Assembly (NCBI RefSeq): GCF_031453615.1 | Contig: NZ_JAVIZT010000001.1 | Coordinates: forward strand, 682,001-746,000 | Source of the DNA: Microbacterium sp. SORGH_AS_0428 | Lineage (GTDB): Bacteria > Actinomycetota > Actinomycetes > Actinomycetales > Microbacteriaceae | Direction: 5' to 3' | Length of the DNA: 64,000 nucleotides | Shown: positions 40,420 to 48,954 of the stretch, piece by piece | How the letters are laid out: the number at the start of each line of letters is the position of its first letter | Position numbering within the stretch: the stretch's first letter is position 1 | Notes under the pieces: model-generated | What the model was told of the DNA's origin: nothing | Database searches by the model: none | Seen by the model: the letters and a program-made list of their open reading frames with translations, nothing else | Translations under genes and position numbers: made by a program

Positions 40420-41208
40420 CTATCGCGACGCAACGCCGCGCGAGCGGCGCCAGACGACGAACCCGCAGAGCACGAGCGTGGCCGCGGCCCACACGGCGCA
40501 GGCCTGCGGCAGCACGCGATAGGCCAGGTGCGCGACGGTGAACTCGGAGGTGAGCGGACCGTAGGCTGCGAGCCCGATCACCCAGGCCGCGATCAGGACA
40601 GCGGGAAGCGACGCCACCCAGACGACACCCACCCATCTCGGGGTCCGCGGCGCGTACGGAACACGGGGACGACGGCGCAACCACAGCAGCGCCCACACCG
40701 CGATGATCCCCAGACCGATCGCGCTGGAGCCGTGCTGGAGCCACTTGATGCCAGGGAGCGGCCCCCAGGGCTCCTCCAGCGCCGGGAAGAGCTGCGAGCC
40801 CAGTCGACCCTCGTGCGTGAACGCGTCCCAGGCGATGTGGCTCGCGACGCCGATCATCAGCGAGGCCGCCAGCAGGAGCGCCGCGGTCGCCGACGCACCG
40901 AACGTCTCCCGCCAGATCGTGCGTACCGGAGCATCCCATCCCGCCGGCAGCCGCTCGGCGAGCGGCCCGGGTGCGAGCTCCCGCGCGGCCGGGCGCAGCA
41001 GGGCGCGCCACAGCAGCAGCAGCGCGAGCGCCAGCATCGCCGTCACCGGGAGCCATCGGAGGTCGTGCGTGAGGCCGTACGTCACGGGGAGCCCGCGCAC
41101 GAACAACGGAAGATCCGGCGTCATCGCCCCCACCGCGACCGCCGCGGGAGCCAGCGGCGTCCGCACGAACGGCAACGCGAGCACCGCGTGGCTCGGGGTG
41201 AACGGCAT
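40420..41208 (-). CDS. DUF4184 family membrane protein
   Basis: The 262-residue protein begins MPFTPSHAVLALPFV, the DUF4184 signature, and includes AMTPDLPLFVRG and ASHIAWDAFTHEGR. About six hydrophobic segments are visible. The family's function is unknown; conserved His and Asp residues at the membrane suggest a metal site, as in the related YdjM-like hydrolase group. It lies 3 bp after the tyrS stop region on the same strand. Confidence 0.85.
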   Translation of the reverse strand: MPFTPSHAVLALPFVRTPLAPAAVAVGAMTPDLPLFVRGLPVTYGLTHDLRWLPVTAMLALALLLLWRALLRPAARELAPGPLAERLPAGWDAPVRTIWRETFGASATAALLLAASLMIGVASHIAWDAFTHEGRLGSQLFPALEEPWGPLPGIKWLQHGSSAIGLGIIAVWALLWLRRRPRVPYAPRTPRWVGVVWVASLPAVLIAAWVIGLAAYGPLTSEFTVAHLAYRVLPQACAVWAAATLVLCGFVVWRRSRGVASR

Positions 41209-41211
41209 GTA

Positions 41212-42516
41212 TCAGCCCCGCGGGACGAGTCCCGCGAGCGTCTTCTTGCCCCGGCGGATGATCGAGACGCCACCCGGGAGCCCGGCACGGATGGTCGCAG
41301 ACTCGTCGGCGACGCGTTCGCCGTCGAGGCTGACACCGCCCTGTGCCACGGCACGGCGCGCCTCGCTCAGCGAGGAGACGAGCCCCGTGGCGACCAGCGC
41401 CCGTGCCACCGTCATCTCCGGCTCGATCTCCGCGTGGGGCAGTTCGTCGATCGCCGCGCGCAGCGTCGCCGCATCCAGAGCGGTCAGGTCGCCCTGCCCG
41501 AAGAGTGCGTCGGATGCGGCCACGACCGCCTCCGCCGCCGCGAGTCCGTGCACGAGCGCCGTGACCTCCAGCGCGAGACGCTTCTGCGCCGCCCGGCGGA
41601 AGGGCTCGGCCTGCACCTGGTCGGCGTAGCGGTCGATCTCCTCGCGGGTGAGGAAGGTGAACACCTTCAAGCGGTCGATGACGTCGGCGTCGTCGGTGTT
41701 CAGCCAGAACTGGTACATGCGGTAGGGACTGCACATCTCGGCATCCAGCCAGACCGCGTTGCCTTCGCTCTTGCCGAACTTCGTGCCGTCGCTGTTGGTG
41801 ATCAGCGGGGTGCCGATCGCATGGACCGAGACCCCCTCGACGCGATGGATGAGATCGGTGCCGCTGGTGAGGTTTCCCCACTGGTCCGATCCGCCCGTCT
41901 GCAGGACGCAGCCGTACTGGCGGTGCAGCTCGAGGTAGTCGAGCCCCTGCAGGATCTGGTAGCTGAACTCCGTGTAGCTGATGCCCGCCTCGGAGTTCAG
42001 GCGGGCGCTGACCGCATCCTTCTTGAGCATCGTCCCGACGCGGAAGTGCTTGCCGACCTCGCGAAGGAAATCGATCGCCGACAGGGGGGCGGTCCAGTCG
42101 AGGTTGTTGACGATCCGCGCCGCGTTCTCGCCTTCGAAGCTGAGGAAGCGCTCGACCTGCGCGCGCAGGCGCAGAACCCATTCCTCGACGGTCTCTCGGG
42201 TGTTGAGCGTGCGCTCGGCCGACGGACGAGGGTCGCCGATGAGCCCGGTGGATCCTCCCACCAGCCCGAGCGGGCGATGGCCCGCGAGCTGCAACCGGCG
42301 CATGACGATCAGCTGCACGAGGTTGCCGAGGTGCAGGCTGGGCGCCGTCGGATCGAAGCCGCAGTAATACGTGATCGGTCCCTCGCCCAGCACGGCGCGC
42401 AACGCCTCGGGATCGGTGGACACATGCACGGAGCCGCGCCAGACCAGTTCGTCCCACACGTTCGAGAACGAGGGGTCGTTGGCGGGGGCGGTCGCGCTCA
42501 CAGCGGGCGTAGACAC
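41212..42516 (-). CDS. tyrS: Tyrosyl-tRNA synthetase
   Basis: TyrS charges tRNA-Tyr. The protein of about 434 residues has the class I HIGH-like motif PTAPSLHLGNL near residue 55, the tyrosine-site TGGSDQWGNLTSG, the KMSKS-like KFGKSEGN near residue 240, and a C-terminal S4 domain ending GKKTLAGLVPRG. The start is a GTG at 42516 with only a weak GGCAGG upstream; another GTG seven codons later is possible. The open frame further upstream runs into the divergent promoter region and is rejected. Confidence 0.94.
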   Translation of the reverse strand: MSTPAVSATAPANDPSFSNVWDELVWRGSVHVSTDPEALRAVLGEGPITYYCGFDPTAPSLHLGNLVQLIVMRRLQLAGHRPLGLVGGSTGLIGDPRPSAERTLNTRETVEEWVLRLRAQVERFLSFEGENAARIVNNLDWTAPLSAIDFLREVGKHFRVGTMLKKDAVSARLNSEAGISYTEFSYQILQGLDYLELHRQYGCVLQTGGSDQWGNLTSGTDLIHRVEGVSVHAIGTPLITNSDGTKFGKSEGNAVWLDAEMCSPYRMYQFWLNTDDADVIDRLKVFTFLTREEIDRYADQVQAEPFRRAAQKRLALEVTALVHGLAAAEAVVAASDALFGQGDLTALDAATLRAAIDELPHAEIEPEMTVARALVATGLVSSLSEARRAVAQGGVSLDGERVADESATIRAGLPGGVSIIRRGKKTLAGLVPRG

Positions 42517-42604
42517 GCCTGCCAGCGTAGCAACTGGCCGGGGCTCCGCCGCCTCCCGGCGCGGGAGGACGAGGGGAGTCGGAGGCGGCTGGGACACTGG
42601 CACC

Positions 42605-43201
42605 ATGTTCACCCTCTCCCCCGAGCTGATCGTCGCCGGCGTCACGAGCCTCGCGCTGCTGCTGGCCCTGGCGGCAGCGCTGATCCTGGTGCTCGTCGCG
42701 CGTCGGCGCCCCGCCGATGCCGCCCTCGCGGTGGCGACGGGGCTCGTGCTCGTGGGGCTGGTGAGCGTCGTCGTGCTCCCCGTGGAGATCCCCCTGATCA
42801 TCGGACTCCCCCTCGCCCTGCTCGGAACCGCCCTCGCGGTGACCGGCGGCGACCCTGTGACGCGCCGCATCCTCGACATCGCCACCCACGGTCAGGTCCG
42901 CGAAGGGGATGCGGGCGGCATCCTCGTCTTCCGCTCGCGCACCGGCGAGGGCCCGGAGCCCGGATTGGAGGAAGTGCTGCGCGGCGGCACCACGATCGGT
43001 TACCTCGAGCGGCTCGCGGTCGTGCTGTCGCTGCTGGCGGGGTTCCCGGAGGCCGTCGCCGTCGTCGTCGCCATCAAGGGCATCGGCCGCTTCTCCGAAC
43101 TCGCCACCTCGGCCGCCCGCGAGCGCTTCATCGTCGGGACGCTCGCCAGCCTGCTGTGGGCGGGAGTGGTCGGCGCACTCGTGCGCCTCGCGATCTTCTG
43201 A
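42605..43201 (+). CDS. Membrane protein of unknown function, SatD neighbour
   Basis: The 198-residue protein has two or three N-terminal hydrophobic segments (residues 8-32, 40-58, 62-80), a soluble middle (GQVREGDAGGILVFRSRTG), and C-terminal segments (LSLLAGFPEAVAVVVAIKG, GTLASLLWAGVVGALVR). No enzyme motif is seen. It converges on the SatD-like gene with 6 bp between the stops. Small membrane proteins beside SatD genes are common, so a functional pair is likely. Confidence 0.75.
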   Translation: MFTLSPELIVAGVTSLALLLALAAALILVLVARRRPADAALAVATGLVLVGLVSVVVLPVEIPLIIGLPLALLGTALAVTGGDPVTRRILDIATHGQVREGDAGGILVFRSRTGEGPEPGLEEVLRGGTTIGYLERLAVVLSLLAGFPEAVAVVVAIKGIGRFSELATSAARERFIVGTLASLLWAGVVGALVRLAIF

Positions 43202-43207
43202 CGCGTC

Positions 43208-43843
43208 TCACCGTCGCCATTGCACGAAGCCTTCGACGAGGCCCGCGGCCCCGGAGGCGGTGAGCAGCTGCGACACCGCGGATTGCGTGATCTGCTCGCG
43301 CGCGGCCAGCTCCCGCTGAGTCAGACCCATGCAGCGTCCGTAGACGACACGGCGCGCCCGCTCCCCCATCGCGTTCACGAGTTCGTCGCGGGCCCAGACG
43401 TACGCGTTCGCCAGACGCACCTGCTCATGCACCGCCGCATCCTCGTCCTGCGCAGCGGCGATCCAGGTGCGCACCGCCGGCATCGCACGCACCTGCTTCG
43501 CGTGGAGGGTGTCGATGGCCTGTCGTGCCGCCCACCACCCGGGCCCCTCCGGCAGCTCGGAGCCGCGTGCGGGGATCGTGTACACGGGCCCCACTCCGAC
43601 CCCGAAGCGCAGTGCGAGCCCGTCGGGCAGCGCGAGGGTGACGAGCAGGATGCTCTGCAGCGCAGCGGGCAGATCGGGGAACTGCCCTTGGAACTCGTCC
43701 CCCACCGTCGGCTCGAGGGCGCGTTCGGCGACACCGAGGTCCGTGTGCACGCGGGCGAGTACGTCCTCGATGACGCGCTGCGCACCGGCTCGGTCGGCGA
43801 GGTCTCGGGACCCGACGATGTCGGCGGTCACAACGCTGATCAT
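43208..43843 (-). CDS. SatD family protein with C-terminal HTH
   Basis: The 211-residue protein starts MISVVTADIVGSRDLADR, the SatD signature, and has GDEFQGQFPDLPAALQSIL and LRFGVGVGPVY like a degenerate cyclase fold. The C-terminus (CMGLTQRELAAREQITQSA) looks like a helix-turn-helix. SatD is known from the streptococcal sat operon involved in acid tolerance, but its biochemical role is not established. Two direct repeats lie just upstream. Confidence 0.85.
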   Translation of the reverse strand: MISVVTADIVGSRDLADRAGAQRVIEDVLARVHTDLGVAERALEPTVGDEFQGQFPDLPAALQSILLVTLALPDGLALRFGVGVGPVYTIPARGSELPEGPGWWAARQAIDTLHAKQVRAMPAVRTWIAAAQDEDAAVHEQVRLANAYVWARDELVNAMGERARRVVYGRCMGLTQRELAAREQITQSAVSQLLTASGAAGLVEGFVQWRR

Positions 43844-43852
43844 TCCCGAATG

Positions 43853-43897
43853 ATAAGCTATTAGCTAATCTGCTGTCAAAATAAGCGAATCCCTAAT
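43853..43897 (-). promoter_or_regulatory. Two 17-bp direct repeats before the SatD-like gene
   Basis: ATAAGCTATTAGCTAAT (43853-43869) and ATAAGCGAATCCCTAAT (43881-43897) match at 12 of 17 positions and start 28 bp apart. The AT-rich segment stands out from the surrounding GC-rich DNA and directly precedes the SatD start. It could be an operator for the HTH of SatD itself. Confidence 0.5.
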
Positions 43898-44968
43898 TTA
43901 TCCGAACCGTCCGTTGACGTAGTCGAAGGTCCGCGGGTCGACGGGCTCGGCGAACATGGCATCGGTGTCGCCGTACTCCACGATGTGCCCCGGCTGCCCC
44001 TGGGATGCGAGGAAGAACGCGCACTGCTGGGACACCCGCTGAGCCTGCTGCATGTTGTGGGTGACGATCACGATCGTCACCTCCTGCGCCAGCTCGAGCA
44101 TCGTCTCCTCGATCACGCGCGTGGAGGTGGGATCCAGTGCCGAGCAGGGTTCGTCCATGAGCAGCACCCGCGGACGCACGGCCAGAGAGCGGGCGATGCA
44201 CAGACGCTGCTGCTGCCCGCCGGACAGCCCTCCGCCCGGCGAACGCAGTCTGTCCTTGAGCTCCGTCCAGAGCCCCGCCTTCGTGAGGCAGCTCTCCACC
44301 AGATGGTCCCTGCGGTCGCGGTCCGCTCGCACGCCGGTGAGCGTGAGCCCGGCGAGCACGTTGTCGTAGATCGACATCGCGGGGAACGGGTTCGGCTTCT
44401 GGAAGACCATCCCGATGCGCTTGCGCGCCTCCACGACCGGCAGCGTCGGTTCGTAGATGTCGGCACCGTCCAGGAGCACCTCGCCCGCGAGAGAGGCGGA
44501 CGGAACAAGCTCGTGCATGCGATTGAGGATGCGCAGGAACGTCGACTTCCCGCATCCGGACGGCCCGATGAGCGCCGTCACCATCCCGGACGGCATCATC
44601 AGCGAGACGTCCTGGAGCACCTGGTGCTCACCGAACCAGGCCGAGATCAGGCGGGCATCCAGCTGAGCCGGGGCCGGAGCCGGCTCGGGAGCCGTGACGC
44701 CTGCCGGGCCCGAGGGCGATGCCACGGGAACGATCGTCGTCGCATCCCGAGCGGCGCCTGCGGCACGCCCGAGGAAGCGGGGGCCGAGGACTCGACCGGC
44801 CCGGCGGGCGAGCGCGCCCGGGGCCGACTCCATCGCACCGGACGACGATGAGGCGCCCGCCCCGCGCGCCGCGGCGCCGACCTGATCGCCGGTGCCCCGC
44901 ATCGGGAAGACCACCTCGGTGATCGTCTCGTCGGGCACGGAGGCCGGGGAATCTGGAGGTGTCGACAT
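43898..44968 (-). CDS. pstB: Phosphate ABC transporter ATP-binding protein with long N-terminal extension
   Basis: PstB energises phosphate import through PstCA. The ABC domain starts near residue 103 and has Walker [10 protein letters not shown] (135-143), the PstB-specific [16 protein letters not shown], signature [15 protein letters not shown] and Walker [13 protein letters not shown]. Ordinary PstB has about 250-260 residues; this one has 356, with about 100 extra Ala/Pro-rich, partly basic residues at the N-terminus. The start at 44968 is backed by GGAGAG five bases upstream. It follows the sortase-like gene by 13 bp and is far from pstC and pstA. Confidence 0.93.
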   Translation of the reverse strand: MSTPPDSPASVPDETITEVVFPMRGTGDQVGAAARGAGASSSSGAMESAPGALARRAGRVLGPRFLGRAAGAARDATTIVPVASPSGPAGVTAPEPAPAPAQLDARLISAWFGEHQVLQDVSLMMPSGMVTALIGPSGCGKSTFLRILNRMHELVPSASLAGEVLLDGADIYEPTLPVVEARKRIGMVFQKPNPFPAMSIYDNVLAGLTLTGVRADRDRRDHLVESCLTKAGLWTELKDRLRSPGGGLSGGQQQRLCIARSLAVRPRVLLMDEPCSALDPTSTRVIEETMLELAQEVTIVIVTHNMQQAQRVSQQCAFFLASQGQPGHIVEYGDTDAMFAEPVDPRTFDYVNGRFG

Positions 44969-44981
44969 GGAGGCTCTCCGC

Positions 44982-45914
44982 TCAGATGAGGTTGGGAAGA
45001 AGGAAGGCGACCTGGGTGGCGGTCAGAAGGCTCGCCAGCACCATCAGGGGGAAGAACACCACCCAGGACTTGCGCCAGCCGAAGCGCCGCAGCGACCAGA
45101 CAGCGCCGACCTCGCCGGCGACGAGGAGCTGGAGCGAGAAGATGAGCGCCCAGACGGTGCGCGTGTCGGTCGCGAGCGGGGCGTCCTGGACCGGCAGCGT
45201 GAGGCGCGTCGTCTGCCGGGCTCCCGCGGGCTGGGACTCCCCCACCATCACCGCGTCCAGGTACTGCACGCCGACCGGGGTCAGCGGACCGCCGCGCGCG
45301 GTCACCAGGATCAGCCGGCTCTCGCCCGGCCGGGGATTCGACGGCGCGGGATCCCCCGCGTACCGCGTCCCCATGACCTCGAAGGTGTGCGCGCCCTGCC
45401 CCGTGGTGACCGAGAAGCGATCCCCGGGCGCGAGCCGCGAGAGACCGCCGAAGGGCCCACCGTAGGCCAGCGCGCGTCCCATCAGGACGCTCACGCCGCG
45501 CTGCCCGGGAAGCACGCTGTCGCGGCGATGGCCGGGACCGCTCATCAGGACCCCCGACGACGTCCCCTCCACGACCGTGTCGTACAGGCCGATCTGCGGG
45601 ATGTCGATGATCGCCACCGGTGCGCCGTCGGGAAGCAGGACATCGAGATAGTCGCCCTCGCTGACCGGTGCCGTGCCTCCGGCGAGCTCCCCCCGGAATC
45701 GCTCGGTGAGCTGCTGCTGGGCGGCGTGGTAGCTCACGTTCCCGACGATCAGCAGCGTCGCCAGGAACGTCACGATCAAAGAGGCGAGCATGACCAGGAT
45801 GCCGCGCACGATCGCCTGCGCCAGCGTCAGCGGCGGGCGGGCGGCGCGCGGCGCGCGACGAGGCGGCGAGGGCGTCCTGCGCGGTGGGGCGGGAGCGACT
45901 GCGGCGGCACTCAT
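44982..45914 (-). CDS. Sortase-like membrane protein lacking catalytic His and Cys
   Basis: The 310-residue protein aligns with class E sortases: [20 protein letters not shown] (residues 102-121), GPGH, VLPGQRG and [15 protein letters not shown] (151-165). Where sortases have AGHR it reads MGRA (Arg147 in place of His), and where they have TLxTC it reads LILVTARGG (Ala206 in place of Cys). So it is very probably not a transpeptidase. There is one N-terminal membrane helix (38-59) and two C-terminal ones (~255-303). It overlaps the gene before it by 4 bp (ATGA). Confidence 0.85.
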   Translation of the reverse strand: MSAAAVAPAPPRRTPSPPRRAPRAARPPLTLAQAIVRGILVMLASLIVTFLATLLIVGNVSYHAAQQQLTERFRGELAGGTAPVSEGDYLDVLLPDGAPVAIIDIPQIGLYDTVVEGTSSGVLMSGPGHRRDSVLPGQRGVSVLMGRALAYGGPFGGLSRLAPGDRFSVTTGQGAHTFEVMGTRYAGDPAPSNPRPGESRLILVTARGGPLTPVGVQYLDAVMVGESQPAGARQTTRLTLPVQDAPLATDTRTVWALIFSLQLLVAGEVGAVWSLRRFGWRKSWVVFFPLMVLASLLTATQVAFLLPNLI

Positions 45915-46645
45915 GCGGCGATCGTCGCCGTCGCCGGGGGCCGCACAGCGACACGCAGAAGCACCATGGCGACGGCGATCACGACGAGGCCGATGGCTCC
46001 GAGCCAGGGAAAGACGTAGACGATCCCCGCCCTGCTGACCGGCGCCGTCTGCGAGCCGGCGATGACCTCGGGGGGAACGATGGTGACACGGGCCACGACG
46101 AGCGGCCACTGTCCCGTTCCCTCGAGAGAGGTGCCGACGACTCGCGTCTCACCGGGCTTCAGAGCACGCACGTCGACCTCGTCGCCCGAGATCCGCGCGC
46201 CCGTGACGGTCGCGAGGCTGAAGTCGGCGGAGAGATCGATCGTCTCGACCGAGAGGTTGCGCACCGTGATCCACGTGTCCGCGACGCCTCCCCACGGGTT
46301 CATCGTCGGACGCGATCCGCCGTTGATGTCGCCCACGTAGAGTCCGCCGGCGATGAGCATGTCACCGGCCGCGGGCGGGGCGGCCACGGTGTTCGCGGCG
46401 ACGGCTGCCGGCGCGGCGGGGGCGGTCCCGCCGCGGCCGGTGCCGCCGGGAGCGGTGTTCGCGGCACCGGCCGCCGGGGTCGGGCCGATGACGGGCACGC
46501 TGATGCCGATGCCGTCCGCGTCCGCATCCTGCGCCTGCGCGGGCGTGGCCAGCAGGGAGAGCGCGAGCATCACGAGTCCTGTCGCCGCCCACATCCGCGC
46601 GGCATGCATACGTCGTGGCGACACCTCAGACACCCACGCCGACAT
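45911..46645 (-). CDS. Exported, membrane-anchored protein of unknown function
   Basis: The 244-residue protein starts at ATG 46645, which has GAGG five bases upstream and overlaps the DUF916-like stop by 20 bp; a later ATG at 46609 is possible. It has a signal peptide (residues ~14-40, ending TPAQAQDAD), a Pro/Ala/Gly-rich linker, a beta-rich domain (VADTWITVRNLSVETIDLSA, PGETRVVGTSLEGTGQWP) and a C-terminal membrane helix near 212-235. It looks like an immunoglobulin-like surface domain on a membrane stem. No family recognised. Confidence 0.75.
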   Translation of the reverse strand: MSAWVSEVSPRRMHAARMWAATGLVMLALSLLATPAQAQDADADGIGISVPVIGPTPAAGAANTAPGGTGRGGTAPAAPAAVAANTVAAPPAAGDMLIAGGLYVGDINGGSRPTMNPWGGVADTWITVRNLSVETIDLSADFSLATVTGARISGDEVDVRALKPGETRVVGTSLEGTGQWPLVVARVTIVPPEVIAGSQTAPVSRAGIVYVFPWLGAIGLVVIAVAMVLLRVAVRPPATATIAA

Positions 46646-47720
46646 CGGAGCCTCGATCGGCGGCCGCGCGTCGCGCCTCGGCCTGCGTGAACGCGATCCA
46701 CTCCGCTGCCCGCTTCTCATCACGCCGACGACGCCAGCGCGTGAACAGGACGACGATCGCGGCGAGCAGCAGAGCGGCGATGAGGACCCACGGCAGCGCC
46801 CAGGCGCCGGCGGAACGGTCGATCTGCGGCGCGGGCGGAGCCTGTTCGCTCGCACCGCTGGCATCGCCCCGCGAGTACAGCGAGGCGGCCGCCTCGACGA
46901 AGACGTACTGACCGACGGGGCCGATGTCGTACGTGACGGTGCGACTGGCGCCCGGGAGCAGCTCGTCGAGGTTCTCCAGCCGTCGGTCGGTGAGCTCGGT
47001 GCCGAAGAAGCTCTTGACCACGAGGACCAGGGTGGGAGCGAGCGCGACGTTGCCCTGGTTGGTGACCGTGAGCGTGACGGCGGTGGAACCCTCGAACGGG
47101 TTGAGCGCGGGGTTGTACGTCGCGGTCATCCCCGTGATGTTCAGCAAGGACTGGAGTTCGCCGGGCACCCGGACGTAGAGCCGGGTGCCGACCCGTCGAT
47201 CGACCAGGATCTGGTCCGACGGCGTCTGGGCCGACACCAACAGGCCGCCCGCGTGGTCGCCGGGCCCCGCGTCGGCGGGGACGGTCATCGTGAAGCGCAC
47301 CGGTCGCGACTGGCCGGGCGCCAGCTCGAACTGCATGCGGGTGGACCCGTCCTCCAGCACCACCCAGGAGCCCGCGTCGGAGGGCGCCGCATCCGCGTCG
47401 AGCAGAGCGAAGTCGCCGCTCTCGGTGTTGAAGGCGTCGGTCGCGTAGACCGAGACCCGCTGCACCGTCGAGCCCGTGTTGGCCACCGTGTAGCAGTCCG
47501 AGACCTGCTGACCGGGAGCAGCCTCGTACGAGAAGCGAGACCGGCCGTCGACGGTGCCGTCGTCGGCGCAGGGGGCGCCGGCGATCGACTCGGTGTCGTC
47601 GGCGCGCGCGGGTACGGGCGTCGCTGTGATCGCGAGGACTGCGCAGACCACGACGACGAGTACGGCGACACTCGCGCGCAGAGGGAGAGGAAGACCCGTT
47701 CGGGTTCGGGTTGCGTGCAC
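46626..47720 (-). CDS. DUF916-like (WxL-interacting) membrane-anchored surface protein
   Basis: The 364-residue protein has an N-terminal signal segment (residues ~12-40), a beta-sandwich with LAPGQSRPVRFTMTVPADAG and PGDHAGGLLVSAQT, which is the DUF916 pattern, then a second beta domain (VTLTVTNQGNVALAPTLVLV), and a C-terminal membrane helix (~312-335) with RWRRRRDEK behind it. In Firmicutes such proteins bind WxL-domain proteins on the wall. Here it directly follows a WxL-like gene. GGAG lies ten bases before the GTG at 47720. Two hairpins lie between it and the WxL-like gene. Confidence 0.72.
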   Translation of the reverse strand: MHATRTRTGLPLPLRASVAVLVVVVCAVLAITATPVPARADDTESIAGAPCADDGTVDGRSRFSYEAAPGQQVSDCYTVANTGSTVQRVSVYATDAFNTESGDFALLDADAAPSDAGSWVVLEDGSTRMQFELAPGQSRPVRFTMTVPADAGPGDHAGGLLVSAQTPSDQILVDRRVGTRLYVRVPGELQSLLNITGMTATYNPALNPFEGSTAVTLTVTNQGNVALAPTLVLVVKSFFGTELTDRRLENLDELLPGASRTVTYDIGPVGQYVFVEAAASLYSRGDASGASEQAPPAPQIDRSAGAWALPWVLIAALLLAAIVVLFTRWRRRRDEKRAAEWIAFTQAEARRAAADRGSDVGVGV

Positions 47721-47791
47721 GGACAATTCACTCCATATCGGGCTGTCCGCCTCGCGTACCGGAGCTGAACGCGAGACGAACGAGGAAGGAC

Positions 47792-47854
47792 GGGTGCCGT
47801 GCCCGAGCGCTGCTCGGACACGGCACCCCGGGGCGGGCGCTGGTCGCCCGCCCC
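47792..47854 (-). terminator. Two tandem hairpins between the WxL-like and DUF916-like genes
   Basis: GGGTGCCGTG...CACGGCACCC (47792-47828) and GGGGCGGGCG...CGCCCGCCCC (47830-47854) both form strong stems. They lie directly after the WxL-like stop. No T-rich tail follows, so they may attenuate rather than end transcription, or protect the upstream mRNA. Confidence 0.55.
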
Positions 47855-47857
47855 GAC

Positions 47858-48925
47858 TCACTTCGAGACGAGCGTGACCGTCATCGTCGAGGTGTAGGTG
47901 CCGGCGGGCGTGCCCTTCGGCGCCGTGAAGGTCAGTGCCCCGGAGAGGTCGGTCTGACCGATGCCGGAACCGGCGACGGCTTCAGCGAACAACGACGAGC
48001 TCTGCGCCCCGGCCAGGAACGTCGCCTTGCTCACGCCCGACGACGTGCTCGATGCACCGATGGAGGGAACGATGCCGAGGGCCGACGCGGGCACGCTGTT
48101 CGAGCCGCTTCCGAAGTCGGCGACGGTGGTGTTGACGGTCCAGCCCGGCTTGCTCACGAAACGCTCGTCCGTGACCGAGAAGGTCGGCAGGCTTCCGGTC
48201 GAGATCGAGCGGCCGTCGGCGTCGAGCGTGGGGTTGCCGAGCGTCGCCTTGGCGCCGCTGGGGACGGTGAGCGAGAGCGCCCCGTCCACGGGGCCGGCGA
48301 CCGCGGTGGTGATGCCGATCTCGCCCGTGCCACCCACGGGGTCGCTGCCGCCCCCACCGGGGATCTGCTGCGGCACGTCGTAGGTGTAGTCGCCCGTGCC
48401 CGCGACCACGTGGACGGTGTTGTAGGCGCCCATTCCGACGAACGTCACGCCGTTGTTCTTGGTGAACGCGAAACCGAGGCTGTAGTCACCGCCGGCGGCC
48501 TTGACGGCTCCGAAGGTCGTGGCGGGGAACTGCGCCATGCTCGCCGTGGGCTGGAGCACCCGGTTGTCGGGACCGGGCACCAGCAGACCGAAGTCGATCT
48601 TCGAGGACCAGTCGGCGATCGAGGTCTCCTTGCCCTTGGGGGCGATGAAGACCCAGACTCCTTCGGCGTCGGCCGGGGCCGCCGCGAAGCGGGCCTCGAC
48701 ATCCGTGGGCGAAGGCGACGCGACGAATCCGTCGTCGTAGTGAAGAACGGTGGTGCCGTTCTGCAGGACGCCGTCGAAGTCGTAGATGTAGTACGGCTCC
48801 GGAGTGCCGTTGGGGGTCCAATCACCCACGGCCGCGGTGGCGGACGTGGCGCCCAGACCCACGGCACCGATTCCGATGGCGACGGCGAGGCCGGCGGCCG
48901 CGACGCGCGTGAGGTTGATCTTCAT
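47858..48925 (-). CDS. Secreted surface protein with WxL-like C-terminal domain
   Basis: The 355-residue protein begins with a signal peptide (residues 1-32, ending ATSATAAV). A beta-rich middle (EPYYIYDFDGVLQNGTTVLH, GVWVFIAPKGKE) is followed by a Gly-rich linker and a C-terminal domain with GWTVNTTVADFGSG, and the final strand TYTSTMTVTLVSK. This matches the WxL pattern of a Trp motif early and a beta strand at the very end, though the motif reads WTV instead of WxL. AGGA lies ten bases upstream of the ATG at 48925. Such domains bind peptidoglycan non-covalently. Confidence 0.65.
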   Translation of the reverse strand: MKINLTRVAAAGLAVAIGIGAVGLGATSATAAVGDWTPNGTPEPYYIYDFDGVLQNGTTVLHYDDGFVASPSPTDVEARFAAAPADAEGVWVFIAPKGKETSIADWSSKIDFGLLVPGPDNRVLQPTASMAQFPATTFGAVKAAGGDYSLGFAFTKNNGVTFVGMGAYNTVHVVAGTGDYTYDVPQQIPGGGGSDPVGGTGEIGITTAVAGPVDGALSLTVPSGAKATLGNPTLDADGRSISTGSLPTFSVTDERFVSKPGWTVNTTVADFGSGSNSVPASALGIVPSIGASSTSSGVSKATFLAGAQSSSLFAEAVAGSGIGQTDLSGALTFTAPKGTPAGTYTSTMTVTLVSK

Positions 48926-48954
48926 GAGGTTGATGTCCTTTTCGAGAGTGCGGG

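Noticed and set aside
41212..42885. Longer TyrS starting near 42885
   Set aside because: The added ~120 residues are low-complexity, cross the divergent promoter and overlap the coding start of the membrane protein at 42605.
44982..45914. Active sortase that could anchor the M28 peptidase
   Set aside because: The catalytic His and Cys are replaced by Arg and Ala.
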